Shown one piece after another: positions 1-9,841 of a DNA stretch of 64,000 nucleotides. Every line of letters starts with the position of its first letter. Positions within the stretch are counted from its first letter, which is position 1. The notes beneath the pieces are model-generated. The model had not been told where the DNA came from. It saw nothing but the letters and a program-made list of their open reading frames with translations, and made no database searches. Origin of the DNA: Massilia brevitalea (GTDB lineage Bacteria > Pseudomonadota > Gammaproteobacteria > Burkholderiales > Burkholderiaceae_D); NCBI RefSeq assembly GCF_030711405.1, contig NZ_JAULSI010000016.1:1-64000 (forward strand). Direction: 5' to 3'. Both the position numbers and the translations under genes were made by a program.

Positions 1-83
1 ATCTTCTTCTTGCAAAACGGGTGGAGTCCATAGATACGGTCGCAGCCATCAAGATCTCTGCCGCCAACAATCCTCTGAACGTA

Positions 84-117
84 AAAAAACCCGGCTGCTC
101 ACACAGCCGGGTTTTTT
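84..117 (-). terminator. Rho-independent terminator of ppiD
   Basis: A 7-bp stem (90-96 with 105-111, CCCGGCT/AGCCGGG) with an 8-base loop is flanked by an A run at 83-89 and a T run at 112-117. It therefore works on either strand; ppiD ends 20 bases away on the minus strand. Bases 1-83 hold no gene I can support. Confidence 0.85.
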
Positions 118-136
118 CATGCACGCATCGACAAGC

Positions 137-2056
137 TTACTCAGCCTGCTCCGCCGGCTTGGCGGCGCCGACATTGATCTTGGCCTTGTTCTTGACCTTG
201 ATCGCCTCGACGTAGTTATACAGTTCCGCCTGGCCGACCAGGCCGCCGATCTGCTGGGCTTCCTGGTTGCGGCGGGTGGTATCCACCTGGGCCGGCTGCG
301 ACACTTTGCCGATGCGGTACACGCCATAGCCTACACCCGGCACGTCCACGCCCACGTAGGCTGGCAGCTTCGTCACGTCGGCCTTGAACACGGCCAGCGC
401 GCCGGCCGGGTGCACGGTCGGCTCCTTGGTGCGCGACAGGACTTTCGCCTCGCCGAAACCGGTGGCGTCGCCCGCTGCCTTGGCGGCGGCCAGCTTGGCT
501 TCGCCAGCCTGGCGTGCCAGGCGCAGCGCTTCTTCCTGGGTCACGCGCTGGCGGATCGCCGCTTCGACTTCGGCCAGCGGACGCTTGGTGGCCGGCTTGA
601 ATTCGACCACGCGGCCGGCAACCAGGGTCGCAGGCGCCACTTCGACGGCTTCGGTATTGCGCTTGTTCTTGATCGACTCGTTCGAGAACAGGGCGGTCAG
701 GAATTTGTCGTTGTTGTACGGTGCGGTGCCCAGGGCCGGGTTCGCCTTGCGGCCGAGGCCCTCGACGGTCTGGATCTGCAGGCCCAGCTTGTCGGCGGCC
801 GGCTTCAGGCTGTCCGATTGCTCGTAGACGATGTCGTTGAAGCTTTCCGCCAGTTCCGAGTATTTCTTCGACAGCGCCGACTTCTTCAGTTCTTCAGCGA
901 TTTCAGCACGGGCGGCGTCCAGCGGCTTCTGCACCGACGGCTTCACCGAGGTGAGCTTGATGATGTGGTAGCCGAACTCCGATGCCACGATGCCGCTGAC
1001 TTCGCCATCCTTGAGCTTGTAGACGGTCTCTTCGATTTCCTTGACCGGATAATTGCCCTTCTCGATCGCGCCCAGGTCGCCGCCCTGCGCCGCCGAATCG
1101 GTGTCCTGCGACTGGGTCTTGGCGATGGTGGCGAACTCGGCCGGATTCTTGCGCACTTCGGCCAGCACCGCTTCGGCCTTGGCCTTGGCGGCGGCTTCCT
1201 CGGCCGGCTTGGCGTCGCGCGCCTTGTTGATCAGGATGTGGCTGGCGGTACGCTGCTCGGGCGTGACGAAACGCTTCTGGTTGGCGTTGTAGAAAGCAGT
1301 GACGTCGGCGTCGCTCACCTTCACCTGGCTTTCGACGGCCGCCGCGTCCAGCACGAGGTACTCGGCTTTCACCTGCTCCGGAATCTGGAACAGGGTGGCG
1401 TTCTTGTCATAGAAGGCCTTGACCATCTCGTCGGTGACTTTGACTTGCGGCAGGTAGTTCGCAATCGGGAACAGCAGTTCCTGGACTTCGCGTTCCTGGT
1501 CGTTAATGTCGGAAATACGGCTGGCCACCGAACGCGGCGCGAAGGCGGTGCTCTGGATCGAACCGGCCAGTTGCTGGATCGCCATGTCGCGGCGCATGCG
1601 CGCGTCGAACATCTCCGGCGTCATGCCCTGGGCGGCCAGCGCGGCCTTGTACTGGTCCATGTCGAAGCTGCCGTCCGGCTTCTTGAAGCCAGGCAGGGCC
1701 TGGATCGCGTTGACCAGCGCCCCGTCGGCCACGGTCAGGTGGGCGCGTGCGATTTCGGCGTTCACGGCGCGTTCAGCCACCAGGTTGTCCAGCACTTCGC
1801 GCTTGGCTTGCGGGGTGTCAAACAGCTTCTGGTCGAATTGCGGACCCATCTGCTGGCGAGCCTGGTCGATCTGGCGGCGCTGGGCATCGTCCCATTCCTG
1901 CTGGGTGATGGTACGGCCGTCGACGGTGGCCACGCCGGCGGCGCTGTCGCCGCGGTTCTGGTAGCTGTCGACACCGACGAGAACGAAGGACGGAACGATG
2001 ATCAGGCCGAGCACACCGTACATCACGCGTTTGTTGTTACGTACAAAATCAAACAT
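137..2056 (-). CDS. ppiD: Peptidylprolyl isomerase PpiD (SurA-like periplasmic chaperone)
   Basis: Membrane-anchored periplasmic folding factor of the PpiD family, 639 residues, close to the E. coli length of 623. One N-terminal membrane segment (about residues 12-30) is preceded by FVRNNKR, giving an N-in topology with a large periplasmic part. A SurA-type N domain follows, then one parvulin (PpiC) rotamase domain at about residues 265-370 with the motif ASHILI and the closing FGYHIIKL. It assists newly exported outer-membrane and periplasmic proteins near the Sec translocon. I start at the ATG giving MFDF; a GTG two codons upstream is possible. It lies at the end of the tig-clp-lon-hupB block, as in other Burkholderiales, behind two tRNA-Asp genes and their terminator. 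Confidence 0.95.
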   Translation of the reverse strand: MFDFVRNNKRVMYGVLGLIIVPSFVLVGVDSYQNRGDSAAGVATVDGRTITQQEWDDAQRRQIDQARQQMGPQFDQKLFDTPQAKREVLDNLVAERAVNAEIARAHLTVADGALVNAIQALPGFKKPDGSFDMDQYKAALAAQGMTPEMFDARMRRDMAIQQLAGSIQSTAFAPRSVASRISDINDQEREVQELLFPIANYLPQVKVTDEMVKAFYDKNATLFQIPEQVKAEYLVLDAAAVESQVKVSDADVTAFYNANQKRFVTPEQRTASHILINKARDAKPAEEAAAKAKAEAVLAEVRKNPAEFATIAKTQSQDTDSAAQGGDLGAIEKGNYPVKEIEETVYKLKDGEVSGIVASEFGYHIIKLTSVKPSVQKPLDAARAEIAEELKKSALSKKYSELAESFNDIVYEQSDSLKPAADKLGLQIQTVEGLGRKANPALGTAPYNNDKFLTALFSNESIKNKRNTEAVEVAPATLVAGRVVEFKPATKRPLAEVEAAIRQRVTQEEALRLARQAGEAKLAAAKAAGDATGFGEAKVLSRTKEPTVHPAGALAVFKADVTKLPAYVGVDVPGVGYGVYRIGKVSQPAQVDTTRRNQEAQQIGGLVGQAELYNYVEAIKVKNKAKINVGAAKPAEQAE

Positions 2057-2094
2057 GGTCACCAATCACTCAGGAAATGGCCTTAAAGCACAGT

Positions 2095-2125
2095 TAAAAA
2101 AAAAGGCGAACTCGCGTTCGCCTCT
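2095..2125 (-). terminator. Terminator behind the tRNA-Asp pair
   Basis: GGCGAAC (2105-2111) pairs with GTTCGCC (2116-2122) around a 4-base loop; read on the minus strand the stem is followed by nine T (2096-2104). It sits between the tRNA-Asp genes and ppiD, so ppiD probably needs its own promoter or readthrough. Confidence 0.8.
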
Positions 2126-2168
2126 TCTTATTGAGGCGCCTTTCGTGGCGCCCCGGTACAACTGCATC

Positions 2169-2245
2169 TGGCGGAGCGGACGGGGCTCGAACCCGCGACC
2201 CCCGGCGTGACAGGCCGGTATTCTAACCAACTGAACTACCGCTCC
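2169..2245 (-). tRNA. tRNA-Asp(GUC), downstream copy
   Basis: 77-nt cloverleaf on the minus strand: acceptor stem GGAGCGG/CCGCTCC, D-arm with AGTTGGTTAGAA, anticodon GTC (2209-2211), T-arm GGGTTCGAGCCCC, discriminator G and an encoded CCA (2169-2171). Identical over the mature sequence to the copy 19 bases upstream. Confidence 0.98.
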
Positions 2246-2264
2246 AGAATCTGTGTATGGTGAG

Positions 2265-2341
2265 TGGCGGAGCGGACGGGGCTCGAACCCGCGACCCCCG
2301 GCGTGACAGGCCGGTATTCTAACCAACTGAACTACCGCTCC
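2265..2341 (-). tRNA. tRNA-Asp(GUC), upstream copy
   Basis: Same 77-nt sequence as the neighbouring copy, anticodon GTC at 2305-2307, encoded CCA at 2265-2267. The two genes are separated by a 19-base spacer and are probably processed from one precursor that may start at hupB. Confidence 0.98.
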
Positions 2342-2466
2342 ACTTCACATACTAGGTACTGCATACCAGGCCGCAGAAAGCAGAGAGGCCAAAGCTTCCC
2401 ACTTCGCGAGACACACAGTCTCGCTTTACTGCCTGGTTTTCTCTGCATGTCGCTGCAGAGAAGGCA

Positions 2467-2739
2467 TTAGTTTACAGCATCTTTTAGCGCTTTACCAGCC
2501 TTAAATTTCGGAACCTTTGCAGCTTTAATCTTGATCGGTTCCTTGGTGCGCGGATCGCGGCCGGTACGTGCTGCGCGCTCGCCCACGCTGAAGGTGCCGA
2601 AGCCGACCAGCGTGACACTGTCGTTCTTTTTCAGGGTGCTGGTCACCGCTTCGATCATGGCGTCGAGTGCGCGCGTTGCCGAGGCCTTGGTAATGTCCGC
2701 GGATTTCGCGATTTCTTCGATCAGTTCAGTCTTGTTCAC
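2467..2739 (-). CDS. hupB: DNA-binding protein HU (HU-beta)
   Basis: Nucleoid-associated histone-like protein, 90 residues, the exact family length. The N-terminal [10 protein letters not shown] helix and the DNA-binding arm segment ([10 protein letters not shown], about residues 60-70, containing the intercalating proline region) are both present. The start is GTG, the only initiator that gives family length, with GAGGGA placed seven bases upstream. It follows lon as in most proteobacteria, but lon has its own terminator and 527 bases separate them, so hupB is probably transcribed separately. Downstream (2406-2424) is a 7-bp hairpin GCGAGAC/GTCTCGC without a T run. Confidence 0.95.
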   Translation of the reverse strand: MNKTELIEEIAKSADITKASATRALDAMIEAVTSTLKKNDSVTLVGFGTFSVGERAARTGRDPRTKEPIKIKAAKVPKFKAGKALKDAVN

Positions 2740-2907
2740 TCTATTCCCTCTTGTACGTTCTGACGCGGCGGCGCTGCGCCTTCCTGCAAAAAACTGCAAG
2801 CGCGTATTAAACAAGGGGGATTTGCTTCTGTCAAGCAACACGTATAAGCGCTGACATATCTCGATATCGCGATCCGCATGGCCATTACCGTATCGGATTC
2901 GCGATAC

Positions 2908-3068
2908 GTAGGGTGGGCACTCCGTGCCCACGCGGAACGATGAGCATTGTTGGCGTATCAAACTGCATATTGTTAACGCTATAAGTACTGCCACTCCTCG
3001 ATCGATCATTTCAGGCGGCAAACTCCGGACGAGCACGTAACCGCGTGGGCACGGAGTGCCCACCCTAC
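2908..3068. repeat. REPIN-like pair A (perfect 28-bp inverted repeats)
   Basis: GTAGGGTGGGCAC..GTGCCCACGCGG at 2908-2935 is repeated exactly, inverted, at 3041-3068, with 105 bases between. Each arm is itself a small palindrome (GTGGGCAC/GTGCCCAC). The same arrangement recurs at 9740-9808, 29426-29599 and 49311-49459. This is the architecture of REP doublets (REPINs) mobilised by RAYT transposases; no RAYT gene is in the window. Confidence 0.85.
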
Positions 3069-3069
3069 G

Positions 3070-3168
3070 AGGTTGTAAAAAAATGGCCATGGCGGCGTTG
3101 CCTCGTCTCGCCGTACGCTCGTACTGTCTTCGACTCGGCGCCTTGCCCTGACCATTTTTTCACAACCT
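3070..3168. repeat. 99-bp imperfect inverted-repeat element
   Basis: The outer 17-base arms AGGTTGTAAAAAAATGG (3070-3086) and CCATTTTTTCACAACCT (3152-3168) pair with one mismatch, and the interior is partly complementary around CGTACG. It abuts the REPIN arm ending at 3068 directly. The structure suggests a non-autonomous mobile or REP-like element, but I see no target-site duplication. Confidence 0.55.
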
Positions 3169-3213
3169 CTACGATATCGGGCGACCGTGTCCATACCAAC
3201 ATCCCGGCAAGGC

Positions 3214-3243
3214 AAAAAAAGAGGCGCCACCTGGGCGCCTCTT
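3214..3243 (-). terminator. Rho-independent terminator of lon
   Basis: Stem GAGGCGCC (3221-3228) with GGCGCCTC (3234-3241); on the minus strand a run of seven T (3214-3220) follows. The lon stop codon is 26 bases upstream. Confidence 0.9.
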
Positions 3244-3266
3244 CATTGACTGCGATCTACCGACAA

Positions 3267-5672
3267 TCAGTGCTTGACCACGTCGCCCTGCCCTTCGGCT
3301 GCCGGGGACGGCGTCACCGACACCGCCGGCACATCGGCCAGGGCTTCCGGCTGGCGCTCCAGCGCGATTTCCAGCACTTTCTCGATCCAGCGTACCGGCA
3401 CGATCTCGAGCTTGTTCTTGACGTTGTCCGGAATCTCGGCCAGGTCCTTCACGTTCTGCTCGGGGATCAAGACCGTCTTGATGCCGCCGCGATGCGCCGC
3501 CAGCAGCTTCTCTTTCAGGCCGCCGATCGGCAGCACTTCGCCGCGCAGCGTGATCTCGCCCGTCATCGCCACGTCGGCGCGCACCGGGATGCCGGTAAAG
3601 ATCGACACCAGCGCCGTGGTCATCGCGATACCGGCGGACGGACCGTCCTTCGGCGTCGCGCCTTCCGGCACGTGGATGTGGATGTCGCTCTTCTCGAACA
3701 CCTCGTTCTTGATGCCCAGGCGCTGGGCACGCGAACGCACCACGGTGCGGGCCGCCTCGATCGATTCCTTCATCACGTCGCCCAGGGTACCGGTGCGGAT
3801 GATGGCGCCCTTGCCCGGCACGTTCACGGCTTCGATGGTCAGCAGGTCGCCGCCGACTTCGGTCCAGGCCAGACCGACCACCTGGCCGATCTGGTTGTCC
3901 TTCTCGGCCACGCCGAAATCGTAGCGGCGCACGCCCAGGAACTTGTCCAGGTTCTTGCCGTTGACGACGATGGCTTTCTCGCCCTTTTTCAGCAGCAGCA
4001 TCTTGACGACCTTGCGGCAGATCTTCGAGATTTCGCGTTCCAGCGAACGCACGCCCGCTTCACGGGTGTAGTAGCGGATGATGTCGCGGATCGCCGATTC
4101 CTCGACCTTGATCTCGCCGTCGCGCAGGCCGTTCGCCTTGACTTGCTTCGGCAGCAGGTAGCGCTGGGCGATGTTGGTCTTTTCGTCTTCGGTGTAACCC
4201 GACAGGCGAATGACTTCCATCCGGTCCAGCAGTGCCGGCGGGATGTTGAACGAGTTCGAGGTCGCCACGAACATCACATCCGACAAGTCGAAGTCGACTT
4301 CCAGGTAGTGGTCCGAGAAGGTGTGGTTCTGCTCCGGATCCAGCACTTCGAGCAGGGCCGACGACGGGTCGCCGCGGAAATCCGCACCCATCTTGTCGAT
4401 CTCGTCGAGCAGGAACAGCGGGTTGCGCACGCCGACTTTTGCAAGCGATTGCAAAACTTTACCTGGCATCGAGCCGATGTAGGTACGGCGGTGGCCGCGG
4501 ATCTCGGCTTCGTCGCGCACGCCGCCCAGGGCCATGCGCACGAACTTGCGGTTCGTGGCGCGGGCGATGGACTGGCCCAGCGAGGTCTTACCCACGCCCG
4601 GAGGACCGACGAAGCACAGGATCGGCGCTTTGAGCTTGTCGACGCGCTGCTGCACCGCGAGGTATTCCAGGATGCGTTCCTTGATCTTGTCGAGACCGTA
4701 GTGCTCGGCTTCCAGCACTTTCTCGGCATTTTCCAGGTCGTTGGCAACCTTGGATTTCTTTTTCCACGGCAGCGACACCAGGGTATCGATATAGTTGCGC
4801 ACGACGGTGGCTTCGGCCGACATCGGCGACATCAGTTTCAGTTTCTTGATCTCGGCGGTGGCCTTGTCCATGGCCTCCTTCGGCATCTTGGCGGCGATCA
4901 CTTTCTTTTCCAGCTCGTCGATGTCGGCGCCGTCTTCGCCTTCGCCCAGTTCCTTCTGGATGGCTTTGACCTGCTCATTCAGGTAGTACTCGCGCTGCGA
5001 TTTTTCCATCTGGCGCTTCACGCGGCCGCGGATGCGCTTTTCCACTTGCAGGATGTCGAGCTCGCCTTCCAGCTGGCCGAGCAGGTGCTCGAGGCGCTTG
5101 GCGACGTTGAAGATTTCCAGGATCACCTGCTTCTGCTCGAGTTTGAGCGGCAGGTGCGCGGCAACGGTGTCGGCCAGGCGGCCGGCGTCGTCGATGCCGG
5201 CCAGCGAGGCGAGGATCTCCGGCGGGATTTTCTTGTTCAGTTTGACGTACTGGTCGAACTGCTGGACGATGGCGCGGCGCATGGCTTCGACTTCGGAGTC
5301 GTCGCCGATTTCCGAACGCACCGGGGTCAGCTCGGCCACGAAGTGGGTTGGAGCGTCGGTAATGTGATCGATACGGGCACGCTGGGCGCCTTCGACGAGC
5401 ACCTTCACAGTGCCGTCAGGCAGTTTCAGCATTTGCAGGATGTTCGCGACGCAGCCGATCTCGTAGATGTCTGCGGCGGAAGGTTCGTCTTTGGCAGCGG
5501 CCTTTTGGGCAGCGAGCATGATGCTCTTGCCCTGCTCCATCGCAGCTTCCAGGGCTTTGATCGATTTCGGGCGGCCAACGAACAGTGGTATCACCATATG
5601 GGGAAACACGACCACGTCGCGCAACGGCAGGAGGGGCAGCGTCGTTTGCTCGGTTAATTTCGAAGTTGTCAT
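3267..5672 (-). CDS. lon: ATP-dependent protease La (Lon)
   Basis: Cytoplasmic AAA+ serine protease that degrades misfolded and regulatory proteins. 801 residues. N-terminal substrate-binding LON domain ([13 protein letters not shown] near residue 12), then the ATPase with Walker A GPPGVGKT and Walker B FLLDEIDK, then the protease domain with catalytic Ser in DGPSAGIAM at residue 679 and Lys in [10 protein letters not shown] at residue 722, the same numbers as in E. coli. I start at the ATG giving MTTSKL, with AAGG upstream; a longer frame exists but extends into poorly conserved sequence. Last gene of the tig-clpP-clpX-lon series. An 8-bp dyad lies 74 bases upstream. Confidence 0.97.
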   Translation of the reverse strand: MTTSKLTEQTTLPLLPLRDVVVFPHMVIPLFVGRPKSIKALEAAMEQGKSIMLAAQKAAAKDEPSAADIYEIGCVANILQMLKLPDGTVKVLVEGAQRARIDHITDAPTHFVAELTPVRSEIGDDSEVEAMRRAIVQQFDQYVKLNKKIPPEILASLAGIDDAGRLADTVAAHLPLKLEQKQVILEIFNVAKRLEHLLGQLEGELDILQVEKRIRGRVKRQMEKSQREYYLNEQVKAIQKELGEGEDGADIDELEKKVIAAKMPKEAMDKATAEIKKLKLMSPMSAEATVVRNYIDTLVSLPWKKKSKVANDLENAEKVLEAEHYGLDKIKERILEYLAVQQRVDKLKAPILCFVGPPGVGKTSLGQSIARATNRKFVRMALGGVRDEAEIRGHRRTYIGSMPGKVLQSLAKVGVRNPLFLLDEIDKMGADFRGDPSSALLEVLDPEQNHTFSDHYLEVDFDLSDVMFVATSNSFNIPPALLDRMEVIRLSGYTEDEKTNIAQRYLLPKQVKANGLRDGEIKVEESAIRDIIRYYTREAGVRSLEREISKICRKVVKMLLLKKGEKAIVVNGKNLDKFLGVRRYDFGVAEKDNQIGQVVGLAWTEVGGDLLTIEAVNVPGKGAIIRTGTLGDVMKESIEAARTVVRSRAQRLGIKNEVFEKSDIHIHVPEGATPKDGPSAGIAMTTALVSIFTGIPVRADVAMTGEITLRGEVLPIGGLKEKLLAAHRGGIKTVLIPEQNVKDLAEIPDNVKNKLEIVPVRWIEKVLEIALERQPEALADVPAVSVTPSPAAEGQGDVVKH

Positions 5673-5745
5673 GGCATACCTTATAAAAAGCGTGTAGACG
5701 ATGTTGGGCGCACACGGTGAAAACACAAGACCGGCCATCGAATAT

Positions 5746-5773
5746 TTCTTGAAATTAAAAAGACATTCAAGAA
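5746..5773. promoter_or_regulatory. Perfect 8-bp dyad upstream of lon
   Basis: TTCTTGAA (5746-5753) and TTCAAGAA (5766-5773) are exact inverted repeats with a 12-base AT-rich centre. The position, about 75-100 bases before the lon start, fits an operator or a 5'-UTR hairpin. CTTGAA resembles a sigma-32 -35 element, but I find no matching CCCAT-type -10. Confidence 0.4.
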
Positions 5774-5813
5774 GAGCAAGCCGGCCGCGCCAATAAAATC
5801 CCCAGTTTCAAAT

Positions 5814-5853
5814 AAAAAAGCCACTGCACGGCTCAGCGCCGAGAGTGGCTTTT
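5814..5853 (-). terminator. Rho-independent terminator of clpX
   Basis: AAAAGCCACT and AGTGGCTTTT form the outer stem around GCACGGCTCAGCGCCGAG; on the minus strand it ends in a T run (RC of 5814-5819). It separates the clpX transcript from lon. Confidence 0.8.
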
Positions 5854-5941
5854 CGATTGAAGCCGGATGCTTTTATTGAGGTAAATTGTACCTTCAAGCT
5901 CCCGGCGCACAAGTGGATTTGTGCTTTCCGTGCGGAATTTT

Positions 5942-7210
5942 TTAGTTTTCGCCGGAGGCTTTTGCTGTTTCGCTGTAAATCAGCAAAGGTTTGGCGCCAT
6001 TCGTGATCGTATTTTCATCAACCACAACCTTGACCACGTTTTGCTGGTTCGGCAATTCGTACATCACGTCGAGCAATGCGTGCTCCAGGATCGAACGCAA
6101 GCCCCGGGCGCCGGTCTTGCGCGCCAGTGCTTTTTTCGCAATTGCGTGCAAAGCGGCTGGGCGAATTTCGAGTTCCGCGCCTTCCATTTCCAGCAGTTTC
6201 GAATACTGCTTGATGAGCGCATTCTTTGGCTCGATCAGGATCTGGATCAGTGCTTCTTCCGTCAATTCATTCAGCGTGGCGACCACCGGCAGACGGCCAA
6301 CCAGCTCAGGAATCAAACCGAACTTGATCAGGTCTTCCGGCTCGGCTTCCATCATGATTTCGCTGTTCGAGCGCTGGGTGCTGCTCTTGACGCTGGCTGC
6401 GAAACCGATGCCGCCCTTTTCCGAACGGTTCTGCACGATCTTGGCCAGGCCGTCGAAGGCGCCGCCGCAGATGAACATGATGTTGGTCGTGTCGATCTGC
6501 ACGAAGTCCTGGTTCGGATGCTTGCGCCCGCCTTGTGGCGGTACCGAAGCCATCGTGCCTTCGATCAGTTTCAGCAGTGCTTGCTGCACGCCCTCGCCCG
6601 ACACGTCGCGCGTGATCGACGGATTGTCGGACTTGCGCGAAATCTTGTCGATTTCATCGATGTAGACGATGCCGCGCTGGGCCTTTTCCACCTCGTAGTT
6701 GCAGCTTTGCAGCAGCTTCTGGATGATGTTCTCGACGTCTTCGCCCACGTAGCCGGCTTCGGTCAGCGTGGTGGCGTCGGCGATGACGAAGGGCACGTTC
6801 AGCATGCGCGCCAGGGTTTGCGCCAGCAGGGTCTTGCCGGAACCGGTCGGGCCGACGAGCAGGATGTTGCTCTTGGCGAGTTCGACGTCGTCCTTCTTGC
6901 CGAGGTGTTTGAGGCGTTTGTAGTGGTTGTAGACCGCGACCGACAGGATGCGCTTGGCAGTCTGCTGGCCGATCACATACTGGTCGAGCAGTTCGGCGAT
7001 CTCGTGCGGGGTCGGCAGGTCGGACTTGGCGCCCGCCACCGATTCGACGTTCGATGTCTCGTCACGGATGATGTCGTTGCACAGGTCGATGCACTCGTCG
7101 CAGATGAAGACCGATGGTCCGGCGATGAGCTTTTTCACCTCGTGCTGACTCTTGCCGCAGAACGAGCAGTACAGAAGCTTTTCGCCGCTGGAGGATTTTT
7201 TGTCAGACAT
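5942..7210 (-). CDS. clpX: ATP-dependent Clp protease ATP-binding subunit ClpX
   Basis: AAA+ unfoldase that recognises, unfolds and feeds substrates into ClpP. 422 residues, the standard length. The N-terminal zinc domain has Cys15, Cys18, Cys37 and Cys40. Walker A GPTGSGKT is at 120-127, the pore loop GYVGED near 153, Walker B IVYIDEID near 182, and the ClpP-docking IGF loop appears as GIGF. It follows clpP on the same strand; an internal hairpin with a T run lies between them, so clpX may be partly attenuated or separately promoted. Confidence 0.98.
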   Translation of the reverse strand: MSDKKSSSGEKLLYCSFCGKSQHEVKKLIAGPSVFICDECIDLCNDIIRDETSNVESVAGAKSDLPTPHEIAELLDQYVIGQQTAKRILSVAVYNHYKRLKHLGKKDDVELAKSNILLVGPTGSGKTLLAQTLARMLNVPFVIADATTLTEAGYVGEDVENIIQKLLQSCNYEVEKAQRGIVYIDEIDKISRKSDNPSITRDVSGEGVQQALLKLIEGTMASVPPQGGRKHPNQDFVQIDTTNIMFICGGAFDGLAKIVQNRSEKGGIGFAASVKSSTQRSNSEIMMEAEPEDLIKFGLIPELVGRLPVVATLNELTEEALIQILIEPKNALIKQYSKLLEMEGAELEIRPAALHAIAKKALARKTGARGLRSILEHALLDVMYELPNQQNVVKVVVDENTITNGAKPLLIYSETAKASGEN

Positions 7211-7297
7211 GGGGGCAGGTTTCTATTGAATATGGATATAACGTCATGACGACGCGTGCGCTGTCGGCGCACACACCCTCATGCTACCCGAAATAAA

Positions 7298-7335
7298 AAA
7301 CAAACGCCCGAACGTGTTTGCGCCCGGGCGTTTTT
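7298..7335 (-). terminator. Hairpin terminator/attenuator between clpP and clpX
   Basis: AAACGCCCG (7302-7310) pairs with CGGGCG(TTT) (7325-7333); A and T runs flank both sides, so it can act on the clpP transcript. Because clpX is downstream on the same strand it would only partly insulate the two genes. Confidence 0.7.
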
Positions 7336-7357
7336 CAGCAACACCTTGTGGGGTGCA

Positions 7358-7975
7358 TCAAGCGCGATTCGTCAGAACCTTGTCGATCAGGCCGTATTCC
7401 ACGGACTCTTCCGCCGACATGAAGCGGTCGCGGTCGGTGTCCTTGTGGATCTGCTCGATGGTCTGGCCGGTGTTGTCGGCCATGATGCGTGCCAGGCGCT
7501 CGCGCAGGTACAGGATTTCCTTGGCCTGGATTTCGATATCCGACGCCATGCCCTGCGAGCCGCCCGACGGCTGGTGGATCATCACGCGCGAATTCGGCAG
7601 CGAGAAACGCTTGCCTTTCGCACCCGCGGCCAGCAGGAAGGCGCCCATCGACGCCGCCAGGCCGGTGCACAGGGTGGAGACGTCCGGCTTGATGAAATTC
7701 ATCGTGTCGAAGATCGCCAGGCCTGCGGAAACCGAACCGCCCGGGGAGTTGATGTAGAGCGAGATGTCCTTGTCCGGATTTTCGCTCTCCAGGAACAGCA
7801 TCTGGGCGACGATCAGGTTGGCCATCTGGTCGTTGACAGGACCGACCAGGAAAATCACACGTTCCTTCAGCAGGCGCGAGTAAATGTCGTACGCGCGCTC
7901 GCCGCGGCCGCTTTGCTCCACGACCATCGGCACGAGGCCGAGTGCTTGGGTGTCCAATGCCGGATTATGGTTCAT
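7358..7975 (-). CDS. clpP: ATP-dependent Clp protease proteolytic subunit ClpP
   Basis: Serine peptidase forming the tetradecameric chamber of ClpXP/ClpAP. 205 residues. Catalytic Ser109 lies in GLAASMGA, His134 in MIHQPSGG and Asp near 183 in DTDRDRF, each two below the E. coli precursor numbers. I chose the ATG giving MNHNPALD, with AAGGA nine bases upstream; the frame runs further upstream without family similarity. The start is 76 bases behind the tig stop, as expected for a tig-clpP operon. Confidence 0.98.
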   Translation of the reverse strand: MNHNPALDTQALGLVPMVVEQSGRGERAYDIYSRLLKERVIFLVGPVNDQMANLIVAQMLFLESENPDKDISLYINSPGGSVSAGLAIFDTMNFIKPDVSTLCTGLAASMGAFLLAAGAKGKRFSLPNSRVMIHQPSGGSQGMASDIEIQAKEILYLRERLARIMADNTGQTIEQIHKDTDRDRFMSAEESVEYGLIDKVLTNRA

Positions 7976-8051
7976 ACCTGTCTGGTTCCTTGAAAAAGAG
8001 GCTTGTAAAAAAATTGAAGGGCAGGCCCGAACGATGAGCCTACCCATCCAA

Positions 8052-9392
8052 TCAAGCCTGTGGGTTGCTACCCATCAATTCATCGAAAGCGATGGTCTTG
8101 GTGCCGACCTTCGCCTTGCCAAGTACATAGTTAACGACGTTTTCTTCCAAAACAAGGCTTTCGACTTCACCCAGGCGGCGGCGGTCGCTGTAGTAGTACT
8201 TCAGGACTTCCTTCGGATCTTCATAGCTCTGTGCGAAGTCTTCGATCTGGGCCTTCACCTGCTCTTGGGTAGCTTGCAGGTTGTTGTCGGCGACCAGTTG
8301 CGACAGGATCAGACCCAGGCGCACGCGGCGCTCGGCCTTTTCGGCGAACAGTTCGGTCGGGAACGGCAGGTTCTTGACGTCCATGCCGCGCTGGGCCATG
8401 TCCTGGCGGGTCTGCTCGGCCAGGCGCTGCGAATCCTGCTCGATCATGACCTTCGGCACGTCCATCTCGGTCACTTTGACCAGGGCGTCCATCACGGCTT
8501 CCTTGTTGCGGGCCTTGATGCGGGCGTTGACTTCACGCTCGAGGTTGGTCTTGATGTCGGCGCGCATTTTTTCGATGGCGCCGTCTTCGATGCCCAGCGA
8601 CTTGGCGAACTCGGCGTCGACTTCCGGCAGGTGCGCCCATTCCAGGTTCTGCAGGGTGATGGTGAACTCGGCGGTTTTACCGGCGACGTCCTTGCCGTGG
8701 TAATCCTCAGGGAAAGCCAGCGGGAAGGTCTTGCTCTCGCCGACTTTCAGGCCCACGGTTGCGGCTTCGAATTCCGGCAGCATGCGGCCTTCGCCCAGCA
8801 CGAAGCTGTAGCCTTCGGCCTTGCCGCCGTCGAATTCGACGCCGTCGATCTTGCCGACGAAGTCGACGGTCACGCGGTCGCCATTGGCAGCAACGGCTTC
8901 GCCGCCGTCGCCGTGTTCGCCGGCTTCGCCCTTGGTGTGGTAGTGCACGCGCTGCTTGCGCAGGATGTCGATGGTCTTGTCGATTTCGGCATCGCTGACT
9001 TCGGTAGCGATGGTTTCGACTTCCACAGCGGCCAGGTCGCCGACCTTGACTTCAGGGAAGACTTCGAAGGTGGCGTCGAAAGCCAGCATGCCTTCGGCTG
9101 CTTCTTCTTTCGGCTCGATCTTCGGGAAACCGGCAACGCGCAGGCCAGCTTCGTTGGCGGCGTCGTTGAAGGCGCGGCCGACGCGGTCGTTCAGCACGTC
9201 CGATTCGATCTGGTAGCCGTATTGGGCTGCGACCATTTTCAGAGGCACTTTGCCCGGACGGAAACCAGGAGCCTTGGCGGTCTTGGCCTGCTTCTTGAGG
9301 CGTTTTTCAACTTCCGTACGAACATCGCTCAACGGAAAAGTGATCGTCAAGCGGCGCTCGAGTTTATCCAGGGTTTCGACTGCAGTTGCCAT
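8052..9392 (-). CDS. tig: Trigger factor (ribosome-associated chaperone, PPIase)
   Basis: Binds ribosomal protein L23 at the exit tunnel and shields nascent chains. 446 residues. The ribosome-binding signature GFRPGKVP is at 43-50, an FKBP-type domain with [14 protein letters not shown] follows in the middle (about 160-240), and a helical C-terminal chaperone domain ends the protein. First protein gene of the tig-clpP-clpX-lon series, 31 bases behind the tRNA-Leu gene on the same strand, so the two may share a promoter. Confidence 0.98.
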   Translation of the reverse strand: MATAVETLDKLERRLTITFPLSDVRTEVEKRLKKQAKTAKAPGFRPGKVPLKMVAAQYGYQIESDVLNDRVGRAFNDAANEAGLRVAGFPKIEPKEEAAEGMLAFDATFEVFPEVKVGDLAAVEVETIATEVSDAEIDKTIDILRKQRVHYHTKGEAGEHGDGGEAVAANGDRVTVDFVGKIDGVEFDGGKAEGYSFVLGEGRMLPEFEAATVGLKVGESKTFPLAFPEDYHGKDVAGKTAEFTITLQNLEWAHLPEVDAEFAKSLGIEDGAIEKMRADIKTNLEREVNARIKARNKEAVMDALVKVTEMDVPKVMIEQDSQRLAEQTRQDMAQRGMDVKNLPFPTELFAEKAERRVRLGLILSQLVADNNLQATQEQVKAQIEDFAQSYEDPKEVLKYYYSDRRRLGEVESLVLEENVVNYVLGKAKVGTKTIAFDELMGSNPQA

Positions 9393-9423
9393 CGTAAAAA
9401 TCGTCCAAAAAAATAATTATTCG

Positions 9424-9510
9424 TGGTGCGAGGAGGGGGACTCGAACCCCCACACCATTGCTGGCGTCAGGACCTAAACCTGGTGCGTCTACCAATTTCG
9501 CCATCCTCGC
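9424..9510 (-). tRNA. tRNA-Leu(UAG)
   Basis: 87-nt class II tRNA on the minus strand. Acceptor GCGAGGA/TCCTCGC, D-arm AAATTGGTAGACGCA, anticodon TAG (9474-9476) in loop TTTAGGT, a long variable arm (TGACGCCAGCAATGGTGT), T-arm GGGGGTTCGAGTCCCCC, discriminator A and encoded CCA (9424-9426). Placement just before tig is common in Burkholderiales. Confidence 0.97.
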
Positions 9511-9841
9511 GCAGGATTGCATATTGCCACAAAAACAAAGGGCGCCCGACAGTAGAAACCGGCCGCCCTGCACTCCATTGTCTAGGGGCTACAACTTCAA
9601 CCCGGTATTTTACTGGATTTTCTGACACTGGAGGGAGTGAATTTTGCTGGGGTGCGAAGGGGTTTATTCATGCATATGTGGGATATGGTTTTCATGCGGT
9701 GTTAATGCGGTTGAATTCGCCGATATTCGAATGGTGAGACCGCGTGGGCACGAGTGCCCACCCTACGAACGGCGGATATAGGTAGGGTGGGCACTTGTGC
9801 CCACGCGGTATCGCACGGTGGAATGTCGAAACGCCCGCAAA
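9511..9841. other. 331-base gene-free interval between RND operon and tRNA-Leu
   Basis: Holds the presumed promoter region of tRNA-Leu/tig (9511-9700) and one REPIN-like pair (9740-9808) beside the RND permease stop. No open frame is supportable and no clear intrinsic terminator for the RND operon is seen; the palindromes may serve as one. Confidence 0.7.
9740..9808. repeat. REPIN-like pair B (inverted polarity, short spacer)
   Basis: CCGCGTGGGCAC..GTGCCCACCCTAC at 9740-9766 and its inverted copy at 9782-9808 differ by one base; the spacer is only 15 bases. The arms point the opposite way from the other three pairs (CCGCG ends outward). Confidence 0.85.

Larger units (their letters stand above)
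2740..3266. other. 527-base gene-free interval between lon and hupB
   Basis: No coding frame of quality. It contains the hupB leader, an imperfect dyad around 2862-2907 (TATCGCGATCCG against CGGATTCGCGATA), one REPIN-like pair (2908-3068), a second inverted-repeat element (3070-3168) and the lon terminator (3214-3243). The hupB promoter should lie at about 2750-2900, but I could not pick a convincing -35/-10 pair. Confidence 0.8.

Noticed and set aside
119..2086. Very long open frames on the strand opposite ppiD, lon, clpX, tig, cphA and others
   Set aside because: They mirror third-position GC bias in real genes, have His/Arg/Asp-rich low-complexity products and no family motifs.
5673..5800. 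Sigma-32 heat-shock promoter in front of lon
   Set aside because: CTTGAA is present but no CCCAT-like -10 lies 13-17 bases downstream on the minus strand.
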